Source of the DNA: DAOUBP01 sp964474695 | GTDB taxonomy: Bacteria > Chloroflexota > Anaerolineae > CG2-30-64-16 | Assembly (NCBI GenBank): GCA_964474695.1 | Contig: CAYYTK010000013.1 | Location: 1-64,000, forward strand | DNA length: 64,000 nucleotides | Direction of reading: 5' to 3' | Shown here: positions 8,901-16,145 of the stretch, in pieces | Layout: each line of letters opens with the position of its first letter | How positions within the stretch are numbered: the first letter of the stretch is position 1 | Notes under the pieces: generated by a model | The model's database searches: none | The model's input: the letters and a program-made list of their open reading frames with translations, nothing else | Told to the model about the DNA's origin: nothing | Program-made: the position numbers and the translations under genes

Positions 8901-9828
8901 TCTGCCCGGCCAGCATCTTGGCCCGGTCGAAGGCAAAGACCTGGACGTAGCCGGAAGGCCCGCCGTTGTAGCCCATGTAGTACGCATCCCGCCACACGCC
9001 GTACTTGGGGTAGTCGTAGTACGGCAGGTCCCACGTGTAAGCGTACCAGGTGCCGGTGGGATCGGCCGTGGTCGACACGTAGAGGCAGTAGGCGTACCCG
9101 GTTGTCGCGGAGAACTCGGTGATGAGCCAGCGGTCGGCCAGCGAATCGTAGACCACGATGGGATCGCAGTAGCCGTTATTGCAGGGCGCGGTGCTGGAGA
9201 GCGAGTCCATGGTGAAGGTCTTGAGGACGGTCCCGCTCTTATTGAAGATCTGCACCGTCGAGCCGCCCGAGCCGTTCACGGCCTGCACGTAATGGTTGGG
9301 GCCGATATCGCCGGTCGTATCCGGCGGGTAGCTGTTGTAGTCCATGCCGGCCCAGTTCGTGAGCGGTGTTGTGAACGCATCCGGCGCGCGCAGGCGCGCG
9401 CTGCCCTGGACCGCCACCAGCGGATCAAGCCAGGCCGGTCCCTGCATCCCCTCACCGATCACCAGGCCGCGATATTCGCGCCGCATCATCTCGCGCTGCA
9501 GCAGCGGGTCCACCTCGATCTCAGGCAGATCGCGCACCGCCGGGCTGATCGTCGGCGTGGACGGCTCTGAGACGTAGACCTCCAGCAGGGCCTTCTCCGG
9601 GTCCTGAGGGACCATCTGCGGCCAGTTGCTGGCTGCAGACCCGGCAGCCGCGCCCCCGGCCGGCCCTTTTCCCGTGCTGAGCTCCCGTCCGGCCTGTGTT
9701 GGGGGTGTCTTTGCGGCCATCCGGTCCGGCGCCGCCAGCTCTGGCGCCACCACCCAGCCCAGGGCGGAGACGACCAACATGAGCGCGGCCGCGCCGCCAA
9801 TGAGCTGAATCCATCTCTTCTTGTGCAT
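5977..9828 (-). CDS. Large secreted modular surface protein, paralog with expanded repeat loop
   Basis: 1283 residues from ATG 9828, preceded by GGAGGAGGACACCC. A longer frame to 9963 has no ribosome binding site. Signal peptide at 1-35; propeller-like region about 130-585; Ig-like 589-688; FnIII 689-785; P-domain 786-925; GEVED 928-1080; FnIII-like domain from 1083; anchor from about 1253 (NAVHMTAF motif, hydrophobic helix, RKRR). The order is the same as in the protein encoded at 1226-4879. The distinctive feature is residues about 1119-1180, where the loop after NVYRA has grown to some 60 residues of GDRPQQE and GARSETG units, encoded by a multiplied GTGGCCGGTCTCCGACC palindrome. Likely a cell-surface binding or structural protein; no enzyme motif is seen. 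Confidence 0.82.
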   Translation of the reverse strand: MHKKRWIQLIGGAAALMLVVSALGWVVAPELAAPDRMAAKTPPTQAGRELSTGKGPAGGAAAGSAASNWPQMVPQDPEKALLEVYVSEPSTPTISPAVRDLPEIEVDPLLQREMMRREYRGLVIGEGMQGPAWLDPLVAVQGSARLRAPDAFTTPLTNWAGMDYNSYPPDTTGDIGPNHYVQAVNGSGGSTVQIFNKSGTVLKTFTMDSLSSTAPCNNGYCDPIVVYDSLADRWLITEFSATTGYAYCLYVSTTADPTGTWYAYTWDLPYYDYPKYGVWRDAYYMGYNGGPSGYVQVFAFDRAKMLAGQTATYQMFNVPELSGFGFQLLVPASWEGPTAPPAGLGGLFARPNDTEVNGPSGYPSTDFLEMYEFDVDFTTPANSTLTELPDVAIGEYDATLCGTGSNWACMDQPNGQGLDPIREPLHQPLQYRNWGSYDTLVGGFAEDVDGADTAAVRWFELRRVSGAWSKYQEGVVGGGDASHRSVTSVAMDGGGGIGLGYTLTSSTIYPSIRYAGRRAWDAPGTMTYVDVVAQAGTGSQASYDRWGDYSGIGIDPSDDCTFWYTTEYMSGSTSATRVISFRHDADFSPDASPNTLTVCQPSNAVYTVQASATCAWSGAVTMSASGLPGGVTASWGANPVTPPGSTTLTIGNTGAAAVGSYNVTISGTSGGATRSETVVLNISSGAPLGQVSLSAPADGTTGAGATPTLSWAALAGATSYDIQVATDPGFSTVVRSATGLTGTSYMVSPALGSDTVYYWRVNANNACGTGSASVTWAFRTAATSCLTYASTDVPKTISDNTTINSNVTVPATFSVTDVNVTIGSIVHTWDADLDIYILHPDATQVELSTDNGSSGDNYTNTVFDDEAASSITSGSAPFTGSYRPEGSLAALDGKTSAGAWQLRVTDDASGDTGTLNSWSLTLCGAPTASAADYSDLASSYGVAWHTGSGAVRLGPAGDWDTDISFADGTDNTTDTGVERIPFTVSTGGVNLTVTGATGWVTGWFDWNQDGDFSDAGEQVFTNQQVNAGSTTPVSFNTGVSVYGKTFNARFRVYTSAQTLGPDAAAAAYGGATDGEVEDYTWIFSPQAVDLASFTAEATAEGVTLAWETVSEIDNAGFNVYRATGGSVGDRPQQEAAGGSVGDRPQQEGARSETGHSGDRPQQEGDRPQQEGARSETGPSGEWVMLNAVLIPALTPGSAQGNAYTWIDAAPAAGTTWYMLEDVSLDGVATQHEPVSVTVTEPNAVHMTAFSAAGGALPALGGLAALALAAALRAVAGVAARKRR
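6285..6470. repeat. Expanded GTGGCCGGTCTCCGACC palindromic repeat inside a coding region
   Basis: Five to six irregular copies of TGCTGTGGCCGGTCTCC, some continuing as GACCGAGCCAC or GACCGTGCC. A full unit is an imperfect palindrome (GTGGC CGGTC ... GACCG AGCCAC). All copies stay in frame on the minus strand and encode GDRPQQE and GARSETG. Single copies occur in the same domain loop at 1537-1562 and, degenerate, at about 14098-14130. Confidence 0.88.
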
Positions 9829-10107
9829 GGGTGTCCTCCTCCAGTTCCTCATGCGGACAACGGGTGGGTTGTCATCTGCCACTATGGTATCACATCTCAA
9901 GCCGAGGACAGAAATCGGAAGATGCGCGGAACGTTTTCGTTTCCAGATGTTAAGGTTACACAATGGTTTCTTCGTGACCCGGATTGGAGGCTTTAGCCGG
10001 TCTCCCGCCTCACGCGCATTTCCACCTGACCGGCCGCCGGCATCTATGCCGCAGCCTCGATTCCGGACAACCTTCGTGATTCGCCGATTCGCCGATTCGC
10101 TACTCCC
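9829..10107. promoter_or_regulatory. Intergenic region with conserved leader block and dispersed element
   Basis: Bases 9848-9895 are the leader block that matches 4898-4945 with two mismatches, lying upstream of the gene starting at 9828. Bases about 9983-10003 carry GGAGGCTTTAGCCGGTC, the dispersed element that also follows the other paralogs. Bases 10076-10105 hold a short GATTCGCC repeat. No gene is seen. Confidence 0.55.
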
Positions 10108-13100
10108 CTACCGCCGCTTGCGCAGCCCAATTCCCGCGAGCGCCGCCAGGGCCAGGGCGGCCAGCCCGCCCAGCGCCGGGCCTGCGGTCACGGCCGCACC
10201 GAAGGCCGTCATATGCACTGCGTTCGGCGCCGCCACCGTCACGCTCACCGGCTCATGCTGCGTCGCGACCCCGTCCAGGCTCACGTCCTCCAGCATGTAC
10301 CAGGTCGTCCCGGCGGCCGGGGCTGCGTCGATCCAGGTGTAGGCGTTCCCCTGCGCCGAGCCGGGGGTCGCGGCCGGGATCAACGTCTCGTTGAGGCGCA
10401 CCCAATCTGTCATTCTGAGCGGGTCGACCCCGGAACTCCCGTCATCCCCAACGACCAGCGAAGAATCTGCGCGGTATATGTTGAACCCGGCGTTATCGAT
10501 CTCGGAGACCGTCTCCCACGCCAGCGTCACGCCGTCCGCTGCGGCTTCAGCCGTAAAGCTCGCCAGGTCCACAGCCAGCGGCGAGAAGGTCCAGGTGTAG
10601 TCCTCCACTTCGCCGTTGGCAGCACCGCCGTACGCCTGGGGCGCCGCGTCCGGACCGCGCATTTGTGCCGAGGAATACACGCGGAAGCGCGCGTTGAAGG
10701 TCTTGTTGCCGACGTTGACGCCGTTGGTGCTGAAGCTGACCGGCGCCGTGCTCCCCGCGCTGACCGCCTGGTTGGTGAAGATCTGCTCGCCGGTGTCGCT
10801 GAAGTCGCCGTCCTGGTTCCAGTCGAACCAGCCGGTGACGTAGCCCGTGCCGCTGCCGGTGACGGTCAGGTTGACGCCGCCGCTCGACGCGGTGAAGGGG
10901 GTGCGGGCCACGCCGGTGTCGGTGGTGTTATCCGTGCCGTCGGCGAAACCGGTGTCCGTGTCCCAGTCGCTCGTGCCGCCCAGTCGCACCGCGCCCGCGC
11001 CCGTGTGCCACGCCACGCCGTAGGAGCTGGCCAGGTCGCTGTAGTCGGCCGTGGTTCCCGCGGGTGCGCCGCACAGCGTCAAGCTCCAGCTCTGCAGCGT
11101 ACCGGTGTCCTGGGAGGCGTCGTCGTAGATGCGCAACTGCCAGGCGCCGGCCGAGGTCTTGCCGTCCAAGGCCGTCAGGCTGCCTTCCGGCCGGTAGGAG
11201 CCGGTGAAAGGCGCCGCACCGGCAGTGATGGCGGTCGCCGCCTCGTCGTCGAACACGGTGTTGGTATAGTTGTCGCCGCTGCCCCCGTTGTCCGTGGAGA
11301 GCTCCACCGCGGTGTCGTCAGGATGCTCGATGTAGATGTCCAGGTCAGCGTCGTAGGTGTGGACAATCGAGCCGATCGTCACGTTCACGTCGGTGACGTT
11401 GAAGGCATCGGGGACCGTGAGGTTGCTGTAGATCGTCGTCAGGTCGCTGATCGTTTTGGGTGCGTCGGTGCTGGCGTAGGTGCGGCAGCTCGGCGCCTCC
11501 GTGCGGAACGCATGGATGCTCGAAACCTTGCTGCCGCAGCCGTTGACCGCGGCCACGCGCCAGTAGTACACCGTATCGTAGCTCAACGCGCTGCCGGGCG
11601 TGTAGGAGGTGGCGGTCAGGCCGCTCTGGTTAATGACCAGGGCGCCGAATGCCGGGTCGGTGGAGGCCTGGAGGGTGTAGCTGGTTGCGCCGGCCACCGC
11701 GCTCCAGGTGAAGGTCGGCGTCGTCCCCGCGGCCGTGCTCCCATTGGCCGGCGCAGTCAGCGTCGGGCCTGCAGCCAGCGGCTCCGTAACGTTCAGCGTC
11801 ACGCCCGACGAGTGGGTCAGGCTGCCCGACACACCGGCAATCGTGATATTGTACGCCCCGGCCGTGGCGAGATTGCCAACCGTTAATGTGCTGCTGCCGG
11901 TCGGGGTGACAGGGTTGGCGCTGAAGGAGGTCGTCGGGCCGGCCGGGCTGACGCTGGCGCTCAGGGTCACCGGCGAGGTGAAGCCGCTGATGCTGTTCAC
12001 AGCGATCGTGTGGGTCGCGTTGGCTCCCGTGCAAACGTCCTGCGTCTTGGGCGCGGCGCGCACGTTGAAGTCAGGCGCCAGGCAGCCGTTCAGGTGCACG
12101 AAGGTGGCCAACGAGGCCTTGACGAAATCTGTGTAGTAGGCCATGTTCAGGGTCGACAACGTGTCGCCCGAGGTATGGTAGTACGGCGTGTAATCGCCGC
12201 CGTTGTAGTCTTCGATAGCCAGCATCGACGCGTAGCCTTTGTCCCAGAACGACTTGTTGTCGCTGCGGTCGCCGAGGCTGTTATCGAGGTACTTGACGGG
12301 CGCCAGATCCAGCCCGTAGGCGGTGATCGCATCCGCGTACAGGTCCCGCAAGGTGACGGAGCCGGCCACGCTGCTCTTGGCAAAGAGGTTGATGTTGTTG
12401 GGCGCGCCGCCGTTGTAGGCGATCATATCCATGTTGAGATAGCCCAGGATGTTCTCGCCGGCGTTCTTGGCGCGCGTGGCGTACGCCGCGCTGCCCAGCA
12501 GCCCCTGCTCCTCGCCGGTCCAGAAAGCGAAGCGCAGCGTGCAGTTCCACCGATACTGCGACAGGATGTCGGCGGCAATCAGCGTCCCCACCGATCCACT
12601 GGCGTTGTCATCCGCGCCCGGCGCGGTGCCGCTGGACGGATAGTCGTCGAGGTGCGCGCCGATGATGTAGATGTTGTTCGGGTTGGCCAGACCGGTGATC
12701 TGGCCGATCACGTTGGGGTAGGTGGACGGCGTGCCGGAGCTGCCCCACACCTGATATTCGACCCCCATCCCCAGGGCTGCCAGGTGCTCGCCCACGAAAT
12801 GGCCGGCCTTCTGGATCGGCGTGCCGCTGTAGGTCTGACGCCGGGTGATGGTGTAGGAGGCGCCATCAACGGTCACGCTCTGCTCGCCGCTGAGCTGGCC
12901 CGTGTACTGCGAGATGGTGCTCGTCGCCACGTCGTCCAGCATCGTCTGCACGATCGGGTCCGGGGTGATCGCCAGGGGCGCGGCCGGCCCGGCCGCGGGC
13001 CAGGGCTGCGGCTGCAGCGTGAGTTTGACGATCTCGGCTCCTGCATCGGCGAGCCGTTCGGCCTGCGCCGCGCTGGTGCGCAGCAGCACCTGGTCCGCCA

Positions 13101-13494
13101 GCTCGAGCAGTACCTCGCCGTAATCGCCCCAGCGGATGCTGCCCTTCGTCCGCGGTGGATAGATCAGGTAATAACTGGCGCCGGCCGTGTCAACGTCCAA
13201 GACGCGGGCCGGGAACCTCAGCTCCGGCAGGCCGCCTCCGGCAGCCGGGGCCGCACCGGCCAGCAGGTAGTCCCCCTCGCTGGATGATTGATGGCTGTAG
13301 AAGATCAGGCCGGCCTCCTGGGCCTGGGCCCAGCGCGCCGGTTCATCGAGGAAGACCGCGACCAATGCCGCACCGGCTTCTTCCGTTTCCGCCGGCGCGG
13401 CTGCCGCTCCGCTGCGAACGCTCCCGGTCGCGGATGGCAACAGGAGTGACAACGCCAGGAGAAGAGCGATGGGGACGACGCGTGCTGGTTTCAT
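10108..13494 (-). CDS. Secreted M28-family metallopeptidase with P-domain, GEVED and C-terminal anchor
   Basis: 1128 residues; ATG 13494 is preceded by GGGAGG. Residues 1-24 are a signal peptide. The catalytic domain spans about 165-470. It shows the five M28 zinc ligands in order: His281 (GAHLDD), Asp295 (GADDNASG), Glu328/329 (GEEQG, catalytic base plus ligand), Asp356 (NMDM) and His440 (YYHTSGDT). This predicts a two-zinc aminopeptidase or carboxypeptidase acting on peptides outside the cell. Downstream are Ig-like (475-570), FnIII (575-665), P-domain (668-812), GEVED (815-968), the shared FnIII-like domain (from 971) and the NAVHMTAF/helix/RKRR anchor. The FnIII-like loop near 1009-1027 carries a different inserted repeat from its paralogs. 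Confidence 0.88.
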   Translation of the reverse strand: MKPARVVPIALLLALSLLLPSATGSVRSGAAAAPAETEEAGAALVAVFLDEPARWAQAQEAGLIFYSHQSSSEGDYLLAGAAPAAGGGLPELRFPARVLDVDTAGASYYLIYPPRTKGSIRWGDYGEVLLELADQVLLRTSAAQAERLADAGAEIVKLTLQPQPWPAAGPAAPLAITPDPIVQTMLDDVATSTISQYTGQLSGEQSVTVDGASYTITRRQTYSGTPIQKAGHFVGEHLAALGMGVEYQVWGSSGTPSTYPNVIGQITGLANPNNIYIIGAHLDDYPSSGTAPGADDNASGSVGTLIAADILSQYRWNCTLRFAFWTGEEQGLLGSAAYATRAKNAGENILGYLNMDMIAYNGGAPNNINLFAKSSVAGSVTLRDLYADAITAYGLDLAPVKYLDNSLGDRSDNKSFWDKGYASMLAIEDYNGGDYTPYYHTSGDTLSTLNMAYYTDFVKASLATFVHLNGCLAPDFNVRAAPKTQDVCTGANATHTIAVNSISGFTSPVTLSASVSPAGPTTSFSANPVTPTGSSTLTVGNLATAGAYNITIAGVSGSLTHSSGVTLNVTEPLAAGPTLTAPANGSTAAGTTPTFTWSAVAGATSYTLQASTDPAFGALVINQSGLTATSYTPGSALSYDTVYYWRVAAVNGCGSKVSSIHAFRTEAPSCRTYASTDAPKTISDLTTIYSNLTVPDAFNVTDVNVTIGSIVHTYDADLDIYIEHPDDTAVELSTDNGGSGDNYTNTVFDDEAATAITAGAAPFTGSYRPEGSLTALDGKTSAGAWQLRIYDDASQDTGTLQSWSLTLCGAPAGTTADYSDLASSYGVAWHTGAGAVRLGGTSDWDTDTGFADGTDNTTDTGVARTPFTASSGGVNLTVTGSGTGYVTGWFDWNQDGDFSDTGEQIFTNQAVSAGSTAPVSFSTNGVNVGNKTFNARFRVYSSAQMRGPDAAPQAYGGAANGEVEDYTWTFSPLAVDLASFTAEAAADGVTLAWETVSEIDNAGFNIYRADSSLVVGDDGSSGVDPLRMTDWVRLNETLIPAATPGSAQGNAYTWIDAAPAAGTTWYMLEDVSLDGVATQHEPVSVTVAAPNAVHMTAFGAAVTAGPALGGLAALALAALAGIGLRKRR
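10411..10466. repeat. GTCATTCTGAGCG...GCGAAGAATC element inside the peptidase gene
   Basis: The plus strand reads GTCATTCTGAGCGGGTCGAC, then a divergent middle, then CCAGCGAAGAATCTGC. The ends match the dispersed CTGAGCGGAG...GTCGAAGGATGC family. The gene reads through it in frame, producing a DSSLVVGDDGSSGVDP-like loop. Confidence 0.75.
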
Positions 13495-13773
13495 GGCAGA
13501 CCTCCCAACTTACACATCAAAAGTCAATTTCCATGTCGAATAGAATTTTCACGATTCCGAACATGTTGCGGGCCTTGTCAGTATAGCGTATAACGTTGGG
13601 CGCCCCAAAACCACAGCGAAAAAAAACGAAACCGGGTTTCGCGACCTGGCGGTCGTTCCAGAAACCCGGTTTCTCGTATCAGGTTGCAGGTTGAAGCCTG
13701 AGCCTTCCCCTAATCCCCCAATCCCGGCTAACCGTTCCGAGCGTGGCCGGGATGAGGGGATGAGGGGTCGCTG
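13495..13773. repeat. Intergenic spacer with dispersed hairpin
   Basis: A GAAACCGGGTTTC hairpin (about 13627-13672: GAAACCGGGTTTCGCGAC ... CCAGAAACCCGGTTTC), preceded by an A-run, belongs to the family at 4984 and 5843. It probably terminates the gene ending at 13774 or serves both sides. No gene is seen. Confidence 0.72.
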
Positions 13774-15477
13774 TCAGCCTTTCTCCCGATCCCTCTCTTG
13801 CCGTTGTTTTCGTGCTGCCACGCCTGCAAGCGTGGCCAGCGCCAGCACAGCCAGCCCGCCCAGCGCTGGGCCTGCGGTCACGGCCGCGCCGAAGGCCGTC
13901 ATGTGCACCGCGTTCGGCGCCGCCAGGGTCACGCTCACCGGCTCATGCTGTGTTGCGGTTCCATCCAGGCTCACGTCCTCCAGCATGTACCAGGTCGTCC
14001 CTGCGGTTACAGTCGCATCGGTCCAGGTGTACACGTTCCCCTGCGCCGAGCCGGGGGTCAGCGCCGGGATCAGCGCCTCGTTGACCCGCGTCCATTCTTG
14101 CTGTGGCTCCTCTCCGACCGAGCCACCCGCCGCGCGGTACACGTTGAACCCCGCATTGTCCGTCTCCGACACCGTCTCCCACGCCAGCGTCACGCCCTCC
14201 GCCGCGGCGGTCGCGGTGAACCCGGCCAGGTCCACCGCCAGTGGGCTGGCGCATACTTGCAAGCCGGCGTTGGCCGCGGTCTGAGACGCGGAGAAGACGC
14301 GGTTGCTCTGGAAGCCGTTGAGCGGAGACCCAGCGGTGATTTCTCCATACCCCGGCGGCGTGTTTGCCGTCACTGACGCGCCCGACGTGTTGGTCACGCA
14401 GACGCTGCCATTCGTGGGCCAGGTGACGTTGTGAGTGTAGGACGTGCAGACGGTGTCGGTCGCGCCCGGCGCCAGCGTCACAGTACGCGTGCCGCTGTTG
14501 TATCCGATAGTGCTGTCGGTTACGGTGTAATTGGCCAGGTATACAGGAAAAGCGTTAGCGTCACTGGTGTTCTTGGTGGTAAAGCACCACTGTACCGTGA
14601 CAGTGCCGGCTCCGCCCTGGGGCAGCGGGTCCGTGATACCCGTGACCCTGCCCGTCTTGCTGACCGAGACCGTGGGTTTCGGGCAGGGGTCTGAAACCCG
14701 CACAAGTATATCTCGCCAACCGTTGTAGCTGCTTGAGCTGCGTAGCGTCGCGTAAAGGTAGTTCGGGTCCGTGCTGACCCCCGAAAGGCCGATGTATTCG
14801 TAAGGGGACGTGGCGCCGGGGCAAAGATAAGTGGACCATGAAGTAGGAATGTTCCACGTCACCGTGAAGTCCACCTCGGCTCCCCCTGTAGGGGTGGCAT
14901 TATAGACCCCCCATCCAGAGTAGGGATCCTCATAGGTGCGCGTGGGATATGTAATCGATGTCCCGTTGATGTATGTGGCAGGTCCATCCGTAGGGTCATC
15001 CCAGCCCCAGTAGACGTGCGCGTCGGTAGTTGTGTTGTTGGAGGTGTTGGGATTGATGTAGGCTTGGCCAACAGCCCTGCCGTTGCCGATAGTGTTGGCC
15101 GGTGCGATTGAGATGGAGGCCACGGTCCAGTCGTTCGGGCCGTTATTGATAGAGAAACTATCCCCTTGGTCCGGATAGGTGGTCGAATTGATGGGTCTCA
15201 CCAGGTAAGTGATGTACCAGGTCTGGCCGGGGATGATCAGTATGCCGGCGTCCAGGCCGATGATACTGCCTGTTTCCAGCTTAGGTTCGACGGCGCCCAG
15301 CGCTCCGTCGACGCCTCCGGTCTGGATACTCGTTTCCACCTTGCGCGTGGTGTTCACGGGTGCGGTGGGTCCCGCGGGATCCGCCTGCACTGCCCCCGCC
15401 GCAGGCGCCAACAACAGGGCGGCCAACAACACGACCGCCAACAGTCGATACACGATGGATGCGTTTTCTGTCCTCAT
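13774..15477 (-). CDS. Secreted surface protein with DUF11-like domain and shared C-terminal anchor
   Basis: 567 residues from ATG 15477, chosen because AGGAGG sits 9 bases upstream; ATGs at 15495 and 15528 lie further out. Signal peptide at 1-32 (LLAVVLLAALLLAPAAGAVQA). Residues about 70-260 form a beta-rich domain with no family I recognise. About 266-405 resembles DUF11-type repeats (TVSVSKTGRV ... CFTTKNTSDANAFPVYLANY). The shared FnIII-like domain (LAWETVSETDNAGFNVYRA) starts near 411, followed by the NAVHMTAF, hydrophobic helix and RKQR anchor. The loop holds GGSVGEEPQQE, a degenerate form of the paralogs' repeat. The function is probably structural or adhesive at the cell surface. Confidence 0.75.
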   Translation of the reverse strand: MRTENASIVYRLLAVVLLAALLLAPAAGAVQADPAGPTAPVNTTRKVETSIQTGGVDGALGAVEPKLETGSIIGLDAGILIIPGQTWYITYLVRPINSTTYPDQGDSFSINNGPNDWTVASISIAPANTIGNGRAVGQAYINPNTSNNTTTDAHVYWGWDDPTDGPATYINGTSITYPTRTYEDPYSGWGVYNATPTGGAEVDFTVTWNIPTSWSTYLCPGATSPYEYIGLSGVSTDPNYLYATLRSSSSYNGWRDILVRVSDPCPKPTVSVSKTGRVTGITDPLPQGGAGTVTVQWCFTTKNTSDANAFPVYLANYTVTDSTIGYNSGTRTVTLAPGATDTVCTSYTHNVTWPTNGSVCVTNTSGASVTANTPPGYGEITAGSPLNGFQSNRVFSASQTAANAGLQVCASPLAVDLAGFTATAAAEGVTLAWETVSETDNAGFNVYRAAGGSVGEEPQQEWTRVNEALIPALTPGSAQGNVYTWTDATVTAGTTWYMLEDVSLDGTATQHEPVSVTLAAPNAVHMTAFGAAVTAGPALGGLAVLALATLAGVAARKQRQERDREKG

Positions 15478-16145
15478 TTTCGGTTTCCTCCTCATAGCTT
15501 TGGAAACGGTTCGGGTTAGTTGCTGCACGATACGAAACGACGGCGATCAACGGCCGGCGCTGCCGGCGCCGGCTCCAGTCTCGTCCCTCGCCCTTGAGAA
15601 AACGCCTATGCGCCTATCTGTCAGGATAGGCCGGCAAGATTACGGCACGCATTACCGATTCTGCCAGTGAATCCGTCTTTGCCAGCGCCGTTGATGGGGA
15701 CTGCCGGAGAAAACGCGACAACTATCGGTTACTTCACGGCTAATAGTCAGAATCATACACCACCGCGACACAAAAGGCAAATCTTGTTTGACGCTTCTGG
15801 CACTCACTATTGCCATGACACAATTTATCCTGATTCGAAGCTTAAAAACGTATGAATCTTCTTGCCAGGAAAATCAAGGATCTTTTGCGCACTTGGGGGG
15901 TGTAGGGGTGTGGGGGTGTGGGGGTGTGGGGGTGTGGGAGTGTGGCGGCGCGGAGCGGAGCATCCTCAGATGCGGAGCGGACAGGGTCGACGCGGGGAGG
16001 CGGGGACACGGGGACGCGACGATAAGCGGAGCGGCCCCGCGTTCGGAATCGAGCCTTCAGGCGGTCCGGCGCGCGCGAGCGAGAGTAGGAGTGTGGGAGT
16101 GTGGAAGACGCAGCACGAGGTACGCAATACGCAATACGCAATACG
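15478..16145. repeat. Intergenic region with GTGTGGGG and ACGCAAT simple repeats
   Basis: I see no convincing gene. Bases 15893-15948 are a run of GGGGTGTG-type heptamers. Bases 15958-15974 contain GCATCCTCAGATGCGGA, a small palindrome also seen near 35028 and 52127. Bases 16122-16145 repeat ATACGCA four times. The AT-richer stretch 15700-15850 is the likely promoter region of the gene starting at 15477; I could not pick out convincing boxes. Confidence 0.6.

Noticed and set aside
9829..9963. Upstream extension of the second propeller protein to 9963
   Set aside because: It would place about 45 residues before the signal peptide; ATG 9828 has GGAGGA and matches the paralog's start.
15893..15950. 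G-rich tract as a regulatory quadruplex
   Set aside because: It is part of a common heptamer repeat with many copies; nothing links it to control of a gene.
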